64,000 nt of DNA from Alentia gelatinosa (Eukaryota; Annelida; Polychaeta; Phyllodocida; Polynoidae): assembly GCA_950022655.1 (NCBI GenBank), contig OX465584.1, positions 32,740,988 to 32,804,987 of the forward strand, given 5' to 3'. The notes below the pieces were generated by a model. It did no database searches and was not told where the DNA came from. It was given only the letters and a program-made list of their open reading frames with translations. Made by a program: the position numbers and the translations under genes. This document shows, one piece after another, positions 1-12,400 of the stretch. Within the stretch, counting starts at the first letter, position 1, and every line of letters starts with the position of its first letter.

Positions 1-340
1 GTACTGGTGTTTGTGCTCTGTTGTCTATCGAGGGAGTGATACAACTATAGTTTCTTTGTATGCTAGATATTACTTCAGCAGGACAACTAAGCCGACTTAT
101 TGTGATATGGTATAAATGTGGGCAGCAATGCATTTGTTATCATCATTAGTTCTTGTTATTAAACACCAACATGAGAGTCCTCATCATTTAGCTTCAAAAG
201 TTGATCCCTTGCGGGTGTAGTAATAGTGATAAAAATATCCCCCCCCCCCCCCGCCCCCCAAGGAAATATACGAAAAAATGCACCCCCCCCCCCTCCCAGC
301 TATAAATACTGAACGCTCCCTATGCTCGGCTCATTTACAG

Positions 341-483
341 GGGAGTGGGAGCATTGGTCAGTGAGAGTTGAAGAGTTCATCTATCCTGACGACTCCGTGC
401 CAGAGTTCTCCAGTATCCTGGTACCTAATGTGGACAATGTTCGTTCTGGATTCCTTATTGACACAATATCCAGTCAGAATAAG
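341..483 (+). CDS. DNAH8: Dynein exon 1: entry to AAA3
   Basis: Reads [20 protein letters not shown] and then [12 protein letters not shown], the conserved lead-in to AAA3 of outer-arm heavy chains. The acceptor is tcatttacag and the donor aag|gtgagt. It enters with two bases of a split codon and ends on a codon boundary. The upstream intron holds poly-C runs at about 240-297. Upstream exons lie outside the window. Confidence 0.95.
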
Positions 484-3400
484 GTGAGTCAAAGATCCCA
501 ATATTGTAGCTTGTGGTGAATCAGAAATCTGTGTAGGAATGTGGCTATAGAAACCTCTTTTTTCCCAAAAGAAACCTATCTTGTTAGCAGGTCGACGGTT
601 GGTCTTATAGGACATACGTTATGGTTATAGCCTACTGTAGTACACCTACTTGTTGTGTAGGTGAGCTAACACATTTTTGTTTTTTATAGCTAACTAAGTA
701 CAGATATTGATATGATTTCTGTTTTGGACAATGTTTCATGGCCATACAATATTTTACAGTTTTAGTATTTTGACATGGATAAAAAAAGACCCAGAGATTT
801 CAGGGGTTTTATGGACATATTTCTACCCCTCAAACTGGTTCAATGATGATATGATATGCCTCATTTGAAAGAGAAGAAAAACAGGTGTAAAAGGTGTGCT
901 ATAGTCACGACAATTGGTGGTCAATGGCACGGAAGTTGTCGCCATAAGTGTTGTAGGTCTAAGACAACTATGGACATGTCGTACCAAATGCGGAACTTCA
1001 CTTCCTGTGGGAAATAAGCGATGAAACTTTAACACGAGTAAGGGGTACATATAACCTATGATCATATCAAAATATGAAGAAGATCGGCCGTTCCAATCCG
1101 CTGATATCAGCGTTTGAATTTCGTCATAGCAAACGTCTGCTCTGGTGCCCAGTGTACAGTGAGCGCCCTGACCCTGGCGAAAACAGCGACTGCGCTTGTT
1201 CCCGTAGTTGTAGTTGCTGGGAGAGTGTAAATGCTGGTAGAGTGGCGATCGATATCCCAATGTTTCAAATTCAAACGCGACTCGGGGCTGCCGATTTTCT
1301 TCATGTTTGGCACGATTATAGGTTATATGTATCTTTTACTCAGGGATGCCAGTTTTCAATGTTTCCATTGAAATTCATGTTTTCATCTTCAGGATAGAAA
1401 ATAATTTTTCCTTGTGTAATATTCACATACCAACAGCAAAATTACCCAATTCAGCCACAGCCTATGATCCCACCACTGAACCTCCCCACTGACCCATGTA
1501 CAAATTTTACCTTTCCCTTGATCCTTTGATTCCCTACTGTAATATATATGTAATTCGTAAACCCTGTATCGCAATGGAATACATCTCAATGTTTTTTTCT
1601 TACTCCAAATGGCATCCCTGCTCTTACTCGTGTTAAAGTTTCATTGCTTAATTCCTATGGGAAAGGGTGGGATCCTCTATATACGCACAGTGACTTTGAT
1701 AGAACCTTAGACAATTCTATACTTGTCGTAACTACCGACGCTTTTCGTGCCGATCTCCCGTACCGCCCTACAACACTGTCTATAGCACACTAGCCATCTT
1801 TTGTCGTACCAAATGGCATACAATCGCTGGGCGATCTTAGGGTATCGTAGGCCTATGATATCGTCACTAAAAAACACGGCCCAGTATCATATAGGCCTAT
1901 GAGCGTAGACCTATGAGCGTTGGCTACGAGAGCGTTTTGATGTGTGCTATAGTTGTAGGGTAACATAGGTGAAATTATCTCCCAAAGTGTAGCAACCAAC
2001 AACAATGTTGGACATGTTTTTTTTTCAAAGGCTAAAATTTATTGAAATTAGGAAACTTTTGGGAGGATTTCGTTGACATCTGCAGACAGTGCACCACTCT
2101 ACTGCTTTTGCAAAACTTACTGCAGTGCTCCCCCTATTTGTAAATATTGCCTATAACGATTGTCTTCATTATAAAAGACCATAGCTATGACTATGGTTAC
2201 TATATTTACAGAGATATTCAAGTATTTGTTGAAAGTGGGGGGGGGGGGGGGATTTTGGGTGAAATGGGCCTACTCAAGAGAGTATTCCACCAACTAGACG
2301 TTCTTTCGATGCAAAGCCAACATCTCAGCTGAGGCTTCTGCCCTATGCCAGGTGGGCGGCCTGCCAAAACAATCTCTTTTGGTGCCGAGCTGTTCCACTG
2401 CAACCCCTGATTGCAGCCAGCCGGTTGGGGTATGGTAGGTGTACAGCGAACTTGTGAGCATCCCACCCGATGCTCTAGATAGAGCAGCAGTGTGTGGACA
2501 GTGGCACCGTCTGGTGGACAGTGGCAGCATTTAAAGTGGTAATCAAGTTCCCCACTCAGTCGATAGGCAGCGCATTGAGCGGTTGCAAAGATGTCTGCCA
2601 TTTTCAGATTTACGTGGTGTGGTGACAGCTTGTCAAATATCTGCTGAATAATGGGGATAATGGAGTATTGAAGGTAAATAAAGATAAGGTTTGTGTAAAT
2701 TTGTCCCTTCCCTTCTGGATGTTCTGCTGAAACCTGTTTGAACCCTGGCAGGGGTGTTGGGTGTGTGCCTCGTATACATCGATAAATGAAGATAAGCATT
2801 GATGTTATGAAAGTGTGTGGCATACTCTGGTGCTGAAATTCTCCCCAAACTACCGAAACTGTGGAAGTTCTCATTCTCCGCTCACAAGCTTGCTCTTCCA
2901 GTGATCTGTCCGGGCTCTCTCATTGCCATGTTGGTGGCCTGCAGTCAATGCAGGTACTAGCAAAACTTGCAGCAGGTGCCGTGCTCATATCAAACCCATC
3001 AGCCACCCGTGCAGTTCCAGCTGGCAAAAACTAATAAATCAGGCCCCTGTATTTTTAGCCACGATAATTGTTATGGGCGACATGTTTCTGCTGCGAGAGG
3101 GTATACCCCTCGTGAACAGTGACACAACAGTGGCAGTAACAGAGAGAGTGTGTGGGGTTCTGAAATGTGACATACCACTGTTCGCCATGTCTTCTTTATG
3201 ACGTTGTGGACTGTGTTGTCACAGGACTATTGAAACGCTACCTGACCTTGTTGTATTAGCTTCGCCAGCTACCATCAGGCAGTGGTAACTGGGCCAGGGA
3301 CCCGTTTCACTAGTTCCAAGACATAAAGTTGGACATAAATAAGGGCATCAACAGTGGCAGCAACAGTGGGAGAAGTAAAATCTTGTTTCAAAAGCAATGT

Positions 3401-6400
3401 CTAGTTTGCTTGCCTTGTTTGTGCCACTTTTGTGTCCCAAGACACTTCATGTGTCCCTGGGGTGTCCCCAGTCTGTCGCGACCACCAAAACAGCACACTG
3501 CACCACTCCAGTTCAAGATCGATTGAGCACTGAAGGGGACAAGCACTCCTTTATTGATTGATTATACCAATATTTCACATTAAAACGCGGTTATCGGCGG
3601 ATCGGAGATGCCGATCTTCTTCATTTTTGGTGCGATTATAGGTTATATCTTTCCCTAACTTGTGTTAAAGTTTCACGGTTAAATTCCTACGAGAAGTGGA
3701 TAATATTCTGCATTCCGGTATGAGTGACAGAAGGGAAGTTCTGACATATGTGTCTGGTCTGGTGGCAAGTGTACATGTCAGCATGCCCTGTGCGTCTCGA
3801 GCGATCTTTCAAGATTCAAACGCAAATATCGACGGATCAGAGCAGCAGATCTTCTTCATATTTGAAATCATTATAGGTTATATGTATCCCTTACTCCTGT
3901 TGAAGTTTCATTGCTTAACCCTTTAAAGACGGGGGTCTGTGGCCGAGCCCTGTTGGTTGGGGCAGGTACTTTGGATTGGCATAAGTCAAGGGGACGGGTC
4001 AAATTTTGTCTAAACCCATAATCCATTATTTGATCATGTGATATGACACATCATTCTCATTTATATTATTTGTTTTACCAAATAATATCAAATACTATAT
4101 CATAGGTATATTCTCTGAAAGTTTCAGATATATTGATCAATTATTTCTTCATAAAACAATGATAGGGTAAATATTACTAAATTTCATAAATAATGCCTCA
4201 ATGCATTATCCGGTCTCCGTGGGGGAATGCCTCAAGGCATTATCCGGTCTATGCTGGGGAATGCCTCAAGGCATTATCCGCCCTGAAAGGGTTAATTCTA
4301 ACGGGAAGTGAGTGGAATTCCCTGAACAAGTGCGGCCGGACTGCTCCCGACTAAGCGCTGTGACCACAGATGTGAGAGGGTAGACCCTCTCGTGAACAGT
4401 GACATAACAGTGGCAGTAACACAGAGAGTTCATGGGGTTCTGAAATGCGACATGCCACTGTTGACGCCTGTCTTGTGTTTGGAGTCGCAAACTGTGTTGT
4501 CATGGGACTATTGAAATGCTACCTGCCCTTTTTGTGTCGTGGAGACTAGTCACGGGACTAGTGAAACAGGTCCCAGTAGGTTTGGACGCTATAAGCATGT
4601 TTGGCACACTTCTGTTTTCATGCCTTAGAGCCAGCCCGGTGGAACAAGCCCTTTAATGTGGGTGATTCATGGCCAATTACTCAAGTTATACATGCTTAAG
4701 GGGGTATGCGACCAACAAGACAAAAACATTGTATAGCGCCCGTATTGCGGTTGCTGGCAGATCTGCTCTATTTGAATCATCTGTCCGGTTGGTGGAAGCA
4801 CACACCAGACATTTCAGCAGGCGTCGGCTCTCCCACCAGACGTTCCAACAGTTGAAATTGACGTCTGTTGGGGGATATTGGGGGCTGTTGGGATGTCACC
4901 TCATGGTTCCTGAGCGACCCACCCGATGTCCATTTCCTCTCCGCCAGACGCTATGTCTCCCAACTGAATTATTAGGTTATTATCTGCTGGAATTGGGCGT
5001 CTGGCCGATGGATTTGAAGAGTACGGCACCCACCCGTGAGTGCTGCCGGGACCTGCGGCGAGGGAAAGCCGCCAACATGGTGCGGCCGACACCGGAAATA
5101 CCCGAAGCCACAAACAGACATAGAAAATTCTGACACTTTCGGTATTTTTGGCAGAATTCTAGCACCATAGCTTGCTATACACATTCATAACATCAATCCT
5201 TATCTTTATTTACCCTTTATTGTTCGATTTAACGTGTATTTCTGCGGTTATTTGACGTTTTCTGACCGTTCCCGTACAAATCCCGACATGGCGCAACGCC
5301 GCTCCGCTCGATACACGACTTTCGTAGGTTCAGAGCGTCGTAGTGTATCGCCGCACGCCGCGCCACCTACCGCCTCAGCGAGGAACTCAATAACTGCGTG
5401 AAAAGTCCACCAGCCGGCGCCACTGTCCACACACCACTGCTCTATATTGAGTGCGGCTGGGACGTCGGCTGGAGGATCTGCTCCCACCAGACGCTTGTAT
5501 GGCAACCACATGAGCGTCTGCTGGGGGTTTCGGTGGAGCAGCGATGCATTTTGCGGCCATTTTTCCAGACGTTTCAACCTACGTCTGTCAAAAGATCAGC
5601 TGGAACGTCTTTTTGCTCCGAAAAAAACGGTTGTTTGATGGAATAGGCCCTTTAACAAGCAAACCTTTATTTCTGTGTTCTGTAGGCTGTGCTGCTGATC
5701 GGAGAACAAGGCACAGCTAAAACCGTCATGATAAAGGGTTACATGGGAGCGTATGACCCAGATGCACATCTCAGCAAGAGTTTGAACTTCTCATCAGCTA
5801 CTGTACCCATGATGTTCCAGGTAGCAGCATTTATACCTTGATATTACATACATACTTTGCAAAACAAATTTCTATATTTGTTGACATAAAGTACTCTTTC
5901 AAGCATTTGGTTGTCATGCCTATTACGAGACTAACAGGATTGCCATTAACTCATCTCTTTGTAGCTGGATACAAGATCAATCATTTCATAATAAATCCCC
6001 TTGGAGTAGCATGTAGTGCAATACCTCTCTATTCTATTTCCATAGCGCACTATCGAGAGTTATGTGGACAAGCGGATGGGCACGACATATGGCCCTCCTG
6101 GTGGCAGGAAGATGACTGTTTTCATTGATGACATCAACATGCCCATAGTTAATGAGTGGGGAGACCAGGTAATAGACATATTCATTTTAATCAGCTTAAA
6201 ATAGCATTGATAAAAATTGCATTCAGTTAAAAGTAGACTACTGTTCTGTGAGTGGTCAAGCTAAGACCCTTGAGTAAATATACTATCGAGGGTGCAATTC
6301 AGAAGCATGGGTTTTATGGCCAATGACATTACCAACGTCCAAGGACATAATAAGATACTAACTACATGATTCTTGGTATCCTTCACTGACAGGTTACTAA

Positions 6401-9400
6401 CGAGATTACACGACAGATGATGGAGATGCAGGGTATGTACAGTCTTGACAAACCAGGAGACTTCACTCATATCGTGGACATCCAGTTCATCGCTGCCATG
6501 ATTCACCCTGGAGGTGGCAGGAATGACATCCCAGAACGTCTTAAGAGACAGTTTTCAATCTTTAACTGCACCCTGCCTTCAAATAACTCCATTGATAAGA
6601 TCTTTGGTAAGATGTTTTCTTTAGCAACCTTGATTCAATAAATATCTATGCTTTCTACTATGATATTGATGTAACTAGGTAAAAGGATATCGGATCATCA
6701 CATGGAACTCATAACTCTACTGCTTGTTACTAGAGATAAGAGTCTATTGCTTGTTGCTAATCGGTCAGATACCAAGATATGCGACGATCGCCAGGTACCA
6801 GCATCAGGCAAGTTCCGGGAACCAAGCCAGCAGCATTTTCCAAACACACTGTAAAAGAGTTTCTAAGGACTTACGGAAAGAAGAAATACCTCGCCAAGTT
6901 CCTAAATGCTTTATTTCGCAGAGCCGTTTTTGCACATTGGCACGCACTGGTTCTGTGCACATAACAGGGCCCTGTTTTTCAGTTGAGACGATCTTGATTT
7001 GAGACCGTTTGATGGCCAAAGTGTTTTTCAGTTGAGATGATCTTAGGGATCTCAAGTTGAGGCTAAGATGAGACCGTTTGGGGTGATTTGGGTGTTTTTC
7101 AGTTAGAACGATCTCATGTGATCTCAAGTGAAAGGATCTCAACTTTGGTCTTAACTTGAGACCAGTTGATACTCGTCATAACTTTTTTATCTGGTGCTAA
7201 ATCTTATCAAAATTAAAAGATATTTTGAGCAAAGTATATTAATAACCTGACAAACTTATGTTCCAAATTTCATAGTTTTATTGTGGTCATTATGACCATG
7301 AGAAACAATTAATAAGCAACATAAAAACAGAGGCACTGCACCACTCAGCTAGTTTGTGCTGAACCTACTGTAATGCTCAAAGTCAATCTCAACTTGAGAT
7401 CGGTCTCAACTTGAGATCGGTCTCAACTTGAGATCGGTCTCAACTTGAGATTGATTCACAAAAGGTATCACGAGGGACTTGACAGAACTGTTCAGGGCGG
7501 TAATAGGCGATTTAGGGGGCTCCGATTCACATAAGCTGGTTACCCGCAGGAAGATCACTATAGAACTTGAGATTGTTCTACACAGAGGGCTATGGATCTC
7601 AAGTTGAGACCGATCTCAAGTTGAGATCCCCTAAGATTGGCTGTGTAGACTTGAGACAACGTCTGAAAAACACTTTCCGCCATTGATCTCAAAGCCGGTC
7701 TCTGGGCCCTGTTTTTCAGTCGAGACGATCTCAAGTTGAGACCGTTTGGAAGCCAAACTGTTTTTCAGTTGAGACAATCTCTGGGGATCTCAGGCTGAGA
7801 CTGAGATGCGACTGTTTTGGGCGATTTCAGTGTTTTTCAGATGTGATGATCTCAAGGGATCTCAAGTGAAATGATGTCCCAAACGGTCTCAACCTGAGAC
7901 CAATTGATACTTGTCATAACTTATTTTTTCAGATGCTAAAACTTATTCAAATTTGTAGATATTTTGATTGGAGGGTACTAACAATCTGACATACCTATAT
8001 CCCAAATTTCATTGTTTTCCTGTGGTTATTAAGACTGTGATAAACGTTTGTCTGGAAATCTGAAAAATGCAGGCACTGCACCTCTCAGGCAGCTTGTGTA
8101 TACCTACTGTAATGCTCAATTTATTTTAGTAGGGTAGGGTCAAGGTCACTTCATATACATAAATAACAACAATACCCATTCACAAAGTAAAACATGTCTT
8201 ACTTTTGAAATATTTAATAGAAAATTATGAAATCTTAGGATTCGATTGAATAGACATGGACAATTATTCGCTGTAAATATGGTGATAATTTGAATAAGTT
8301 TAAGTGTATCAATAATTTCCGATCACAGAATCTTGTACTTGGCAGGAAATGATCGCTAGGGTTCTCAGCTAAATGATCACGACCTGAGATCCCCCTGAGA
8401 TCCGCTATGGCGCACTGAGACCATGACTGAAAAACACCTGCAGCCATTGATCTCCCAAACGGTCTCAGGATTGCTCACAGATCTCAGCAGATCTCAGCTA
8501 GCGATCGTCTCGACTGAAAAACAGGGCCCAGGGCCCTGTTTTTCAGTTGAGACGATCTCAAGTTGAGACCGTTTGAAAGGCAAACTGTTTTTCAGTTGAG
8601 ACGATCTCTGGGGATCTCAGGCTGACTGAGATGCGACCGTTTCGGGTGATTTCAGTGTTTTGTAGTTGTGATGATCTCAAGAGATCTCAAGTGAAATGAT
8701 CTCCCAAACGGTTTCAACCTGAGATCAGTTGATACTTGTCATAACTTATTTTTTCAGATGCTAAAACTTATTCAAATTTGTAGATATTTTGATTGGAGGG
8801 TACTAACAATCTGACATACCTATATCCCAAATTTCATTGTTTTCCTGTGGTTATTAAGACTGTGATAAACGTTTGTCTGGAAATCTGAAAAATGCAGGCA
8901 CTGCACCTCTCAGGCAGCTTGTGTATACCTACTGTAATGCTCAATTTATTTTAGTAGGGTAGGGTCAAGGTCACTTCATATACATAAATAACAACAATAC
9001 CCATTCACAAAGTAAAACATGTCTTACTTTTGAAATATTTAATAGAAAATTATGAAATCTTAGGATTCGATTGAATAGACATGGACAATTATTCGCTGTA
9101 AATATGGTGATAATTTGAATAAGTTTAAGTGTATCAATAATTTCCGATCACAGAATCTTGTACTTGGCAGGAAATGATCGCTAGGGTTCTCAGCTAAATG
9201 ATCACGACCTGAGATCCCCCTGAGATCCGCCATGGCGCACTGAGACCATGACTGAAAAACACCTGCAGCCATTGATCTCCCAAACGGTCTCAGGATTGCT
9301 CACAGATCTCAGCAGATCTCAGCTAGCGATCGTCTCGACTGAAAAACAGGGCCCAGGGCCCTGTTTTTCAGTCGAGACGATCTCAAGTTGAGACCGTTTG

Positions 9401-12400
9401 AAAGGCAAACTGTTTTTCAGTTGAGACGATCTCTGGGGATCTCAGGCTGACTGAGATGCAACCGTTTCGGGTGATTTCAGTGTTTTGTAGTTGTGATGAT
9501 CTCAAGAGATCTCAAGTGAAATGATCTCCCAAACGGTTTCAACCTGAGATCAGTTGATACTTGTCATAACTATTTCTTTCAGGTTCTAAAACTTATTCAA
9601 ATTAGAAAATACTTAGAGTGAAGGGTACTAATAATCTGACCTACCTATATCCCAAATTTCATAGTTTTCCTGTGGTTATTAAGACCGTAAGAACATTTGT
9701 CTGGAAATCTGAAAAATGCAGGCACTCCACCACTCACGCAGCTTGTATATAACCTACTGCAATACTCGGTTTTATTTGTCAAGGTCACTCCATATTTATA
9801 CACAACAACACCCATTGAAAAAGTAAAACATGTCTCACTTATGGAATACTCAACAGAAATTTATGAAATTTTAGGATTGGATCAAATGGACATGAACAAT
9901 TATTCGCTGTAAATATGGTCTAATTTAAATAAGTATATATGTCTCAAATCAATAATTTCAAATTGCAGAATCTTGTACCTGGCAGGAAATGATCAGTAGG
10001 GATCTCAAGTAAAAAAGTAAGGGGGGGGGGGTCAGCTTATAAACGAATTGGGCGATGATAGGCGATTTACATGCTGTTCTACACTGAAGCTGGGCCCTGT
10101 TTTTTAGTCACGACAATCGTTATGTACAACATGTTTTTGCTGTCAGTGTATTATAGTCACGACATTTTAGGGGGTCAGCCGATTATCGTAGCCCTACGAC
10201 ACGTAGGGCGGTGTGAGGTGTGCTATAGTGACGACAATCGTGAGGTCACATGGGTAAATTTGTCTCCCAAACTGTCTTAGACCTAAGACATCTATGGACA
10301 TGTCGTACCGAATGCGCAACTTCACTTCTCTTTCTAATTAAGCGATGAAATTTTAACATGAGTAAGGTATACATATAACCTATCATCGTACCAAATATGA
10401 AGAAAAACGGCCGCACCGTCCCGAAGTTGTCGGTGTTTGAATTTAGTCATAGCAATCTCTGCTCTGGTGGCCAGTGTACTCAAGCTAATTAATGCAGCGA
10501 CCTTAACATTGTCTGCGCTTGTGCCTGTTTTCGCGTTTCGCTGGTTCACGGGTTACCACAGAGTAAATAGGGATCTATTTCGGTAATATCCGCGGATAAT
10601 AGCAGCCGATTGTCTTCATCTTTGGAGCGTTTATAGCTTATATGGTTCCCTAACTCGTGTTAAAGTTTCATCGCTTAACTCTTACGGGAAGGGGGTAAAA
10701 ACATACGTCCACTATGGCCTGTCGATCTATTTGACTGGTAGGGTAAGTTGTCATCCTCGATCGATGACGGTCCCGGAACAAGTACTTGAATATCGGCAAA
10801 ATGAAATGTCTGATTTTCTTCAAATTTAGAATAAGTATAGGTCATACCTGTCCCTAAGTTGTGTAAAAATTTCATAGCTTAATTCGTATGAGAAGCACGG
10901 GAAATCCTCTATAAACACACAGTGAAGTTTATAGAACCTAAGACGTTTCTATACTTGTCGTAACGGCCGACACTTTTAGCGGCGATCATCCGTGGCGCAC
11001 TACAACACCGTCTATAGGACGCCGGCCATCTTTTGTCGTCCAAAACGGCCGTAGATCGGCTATGCGATCGTAGGCCTGCGACACTCACAAATGTTGTGAC
11101 TAAAAAACAGGGCCCTGGTATCTGGCAGGAAAATCAGTATAGAACCTGAGAACATTCTATACAGATCGCTAGAAATCTCAAGTTGAGATCCTTTTAGCAG
11201 CGATCAGTGTGAGATCTGCTCTGGCGCACTGAGACCACCTCTGAAAAACACCTGCAGCCATTGATCTCCCAAATGGTCTCAGGATTACTCACAGATCTCA
11301 GCGGATCTCAGGTTGAGATCGTCACGACTGAAAAACAGGGCCCAGGATCTCGGATCAATCTTAGCGGATCTCAAGTTGAGATCCTCTCGACTGAAAAACA
11401 CCCCCCAGATTTCTTGGGCCCTGTTTTTCAGTCACGACAATCGTTATGAACGACACAGTTTTGCTGTCAGTGTACTATAGGCGTGACATTTTAGGGGGTC
11501 GGCCATTTATCGTAGCCCTACGACACGTAGGGCAGTGTGAGGTGTGCTATAGTCACGACACATGGAAAGTCACGTGGGTAAATTTGTCGCTCAAGATGTC
11601 GTAGCCCTAAGACATCTATGGACATGTCGTACCGAACCTGGAAATTGACTTCCCATAGGAATTAAGCCATGAAACTTTATCACCAGTTAGGGAGAGATAT
11701 AAGCTATAATCCCTCCAAATATAAGGAAGATCGGACTTTCCGTTCTGTTGTTATTCACGTTTGAATTTTGTCTGCTCTGGTGGCCAGTGTACTCTCCCAT
11801 CTCCCAGACATGCCTCCGCTAATTTATGCGGCAACCTTGACATTGACTGCGCTTGTTCCCGTAGTCAGGTCCTGTAGTTGTACTTGCTGGGAGAGTGTAT
11901 CTGCTGGGAGAGTACATCTGCTGGGAGAGTGGCAATCAATATCCCGATGTTTCAAATTCAAACACATATATCGGCGAATTGGGAAGGCCAATTTACTTCA
12001 TATTTTGGACGCTTATCGCTTGTATGTATCTCTTACTCGTTTCATTGCTTAATTCCTACGGGAAGTGGGTCGAATCCTCTGTATATCCACAGTGAGTTTG
12101 ATAGAACCTAAGACATTTCTATACTTATCGTAGCAGCCGACATTTTTCGCGCCGATCGTCCGTGGCGCACTACGATCGTGTCTATAGAACACCCGCCATC
12201 TTTTGTCTTCCAAAATGTCGTACATTCACTGTACGATCTTAGGGTATCGGTAATAACGATTGTCGTGACTGAAAAACAGGGCCTTGGTTTCTAATCATGT
12301 TGGTAGTGTTTGCAACATGGTGGAACTGCATGGGGACAGGACTAAGCAGCTGCGGTGACAGTCTATGTCAATATAAGACCTTTGTAGGTTTCTAGTACCC

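Larger units (their letters stand above)
6968..11405. mobile_element. A1: A-family MITE carrying three levels of nested insertions
   Basis: Begins GGCCCTGTTTTTCAGTTGAG and ends ctgaaaaacaccccc, with exact CAG duplications at 6965-6967 and 11406-11408. A1 sequence runs to about 7701 and resumes at 11346. The break falls where a paralog (about 30540) reads ggtctcaggatct without interruption. The intervening 7705-11342 is a chain of three younger A elements (A2, A3, A4), the last holding B2. The A1 interior includes a short array of tctcaacttgagatcgg at about 7385-7450. Confidence 0.85.

Noticed and set aside
2218..2874. 218-codon minus-strand open frame
   Set aside because: Lies in an H-family repeat, starts in a poly-C/G run on its 3' side, and shows no domain or splice structure.
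6779..6964. 61-codon basic open frame as an alternative dynein exon
   Set aside because: No similarity to the AAA3 lid, no suitable splice sites, and the frame is complete without it.
8235..9272. Two almost identical 70-codon minus-strand frames
   Set aside because: They reflect the A2/A3 tandem MITE duplication and include the element's tip-like motifs; no codon-level evidence.
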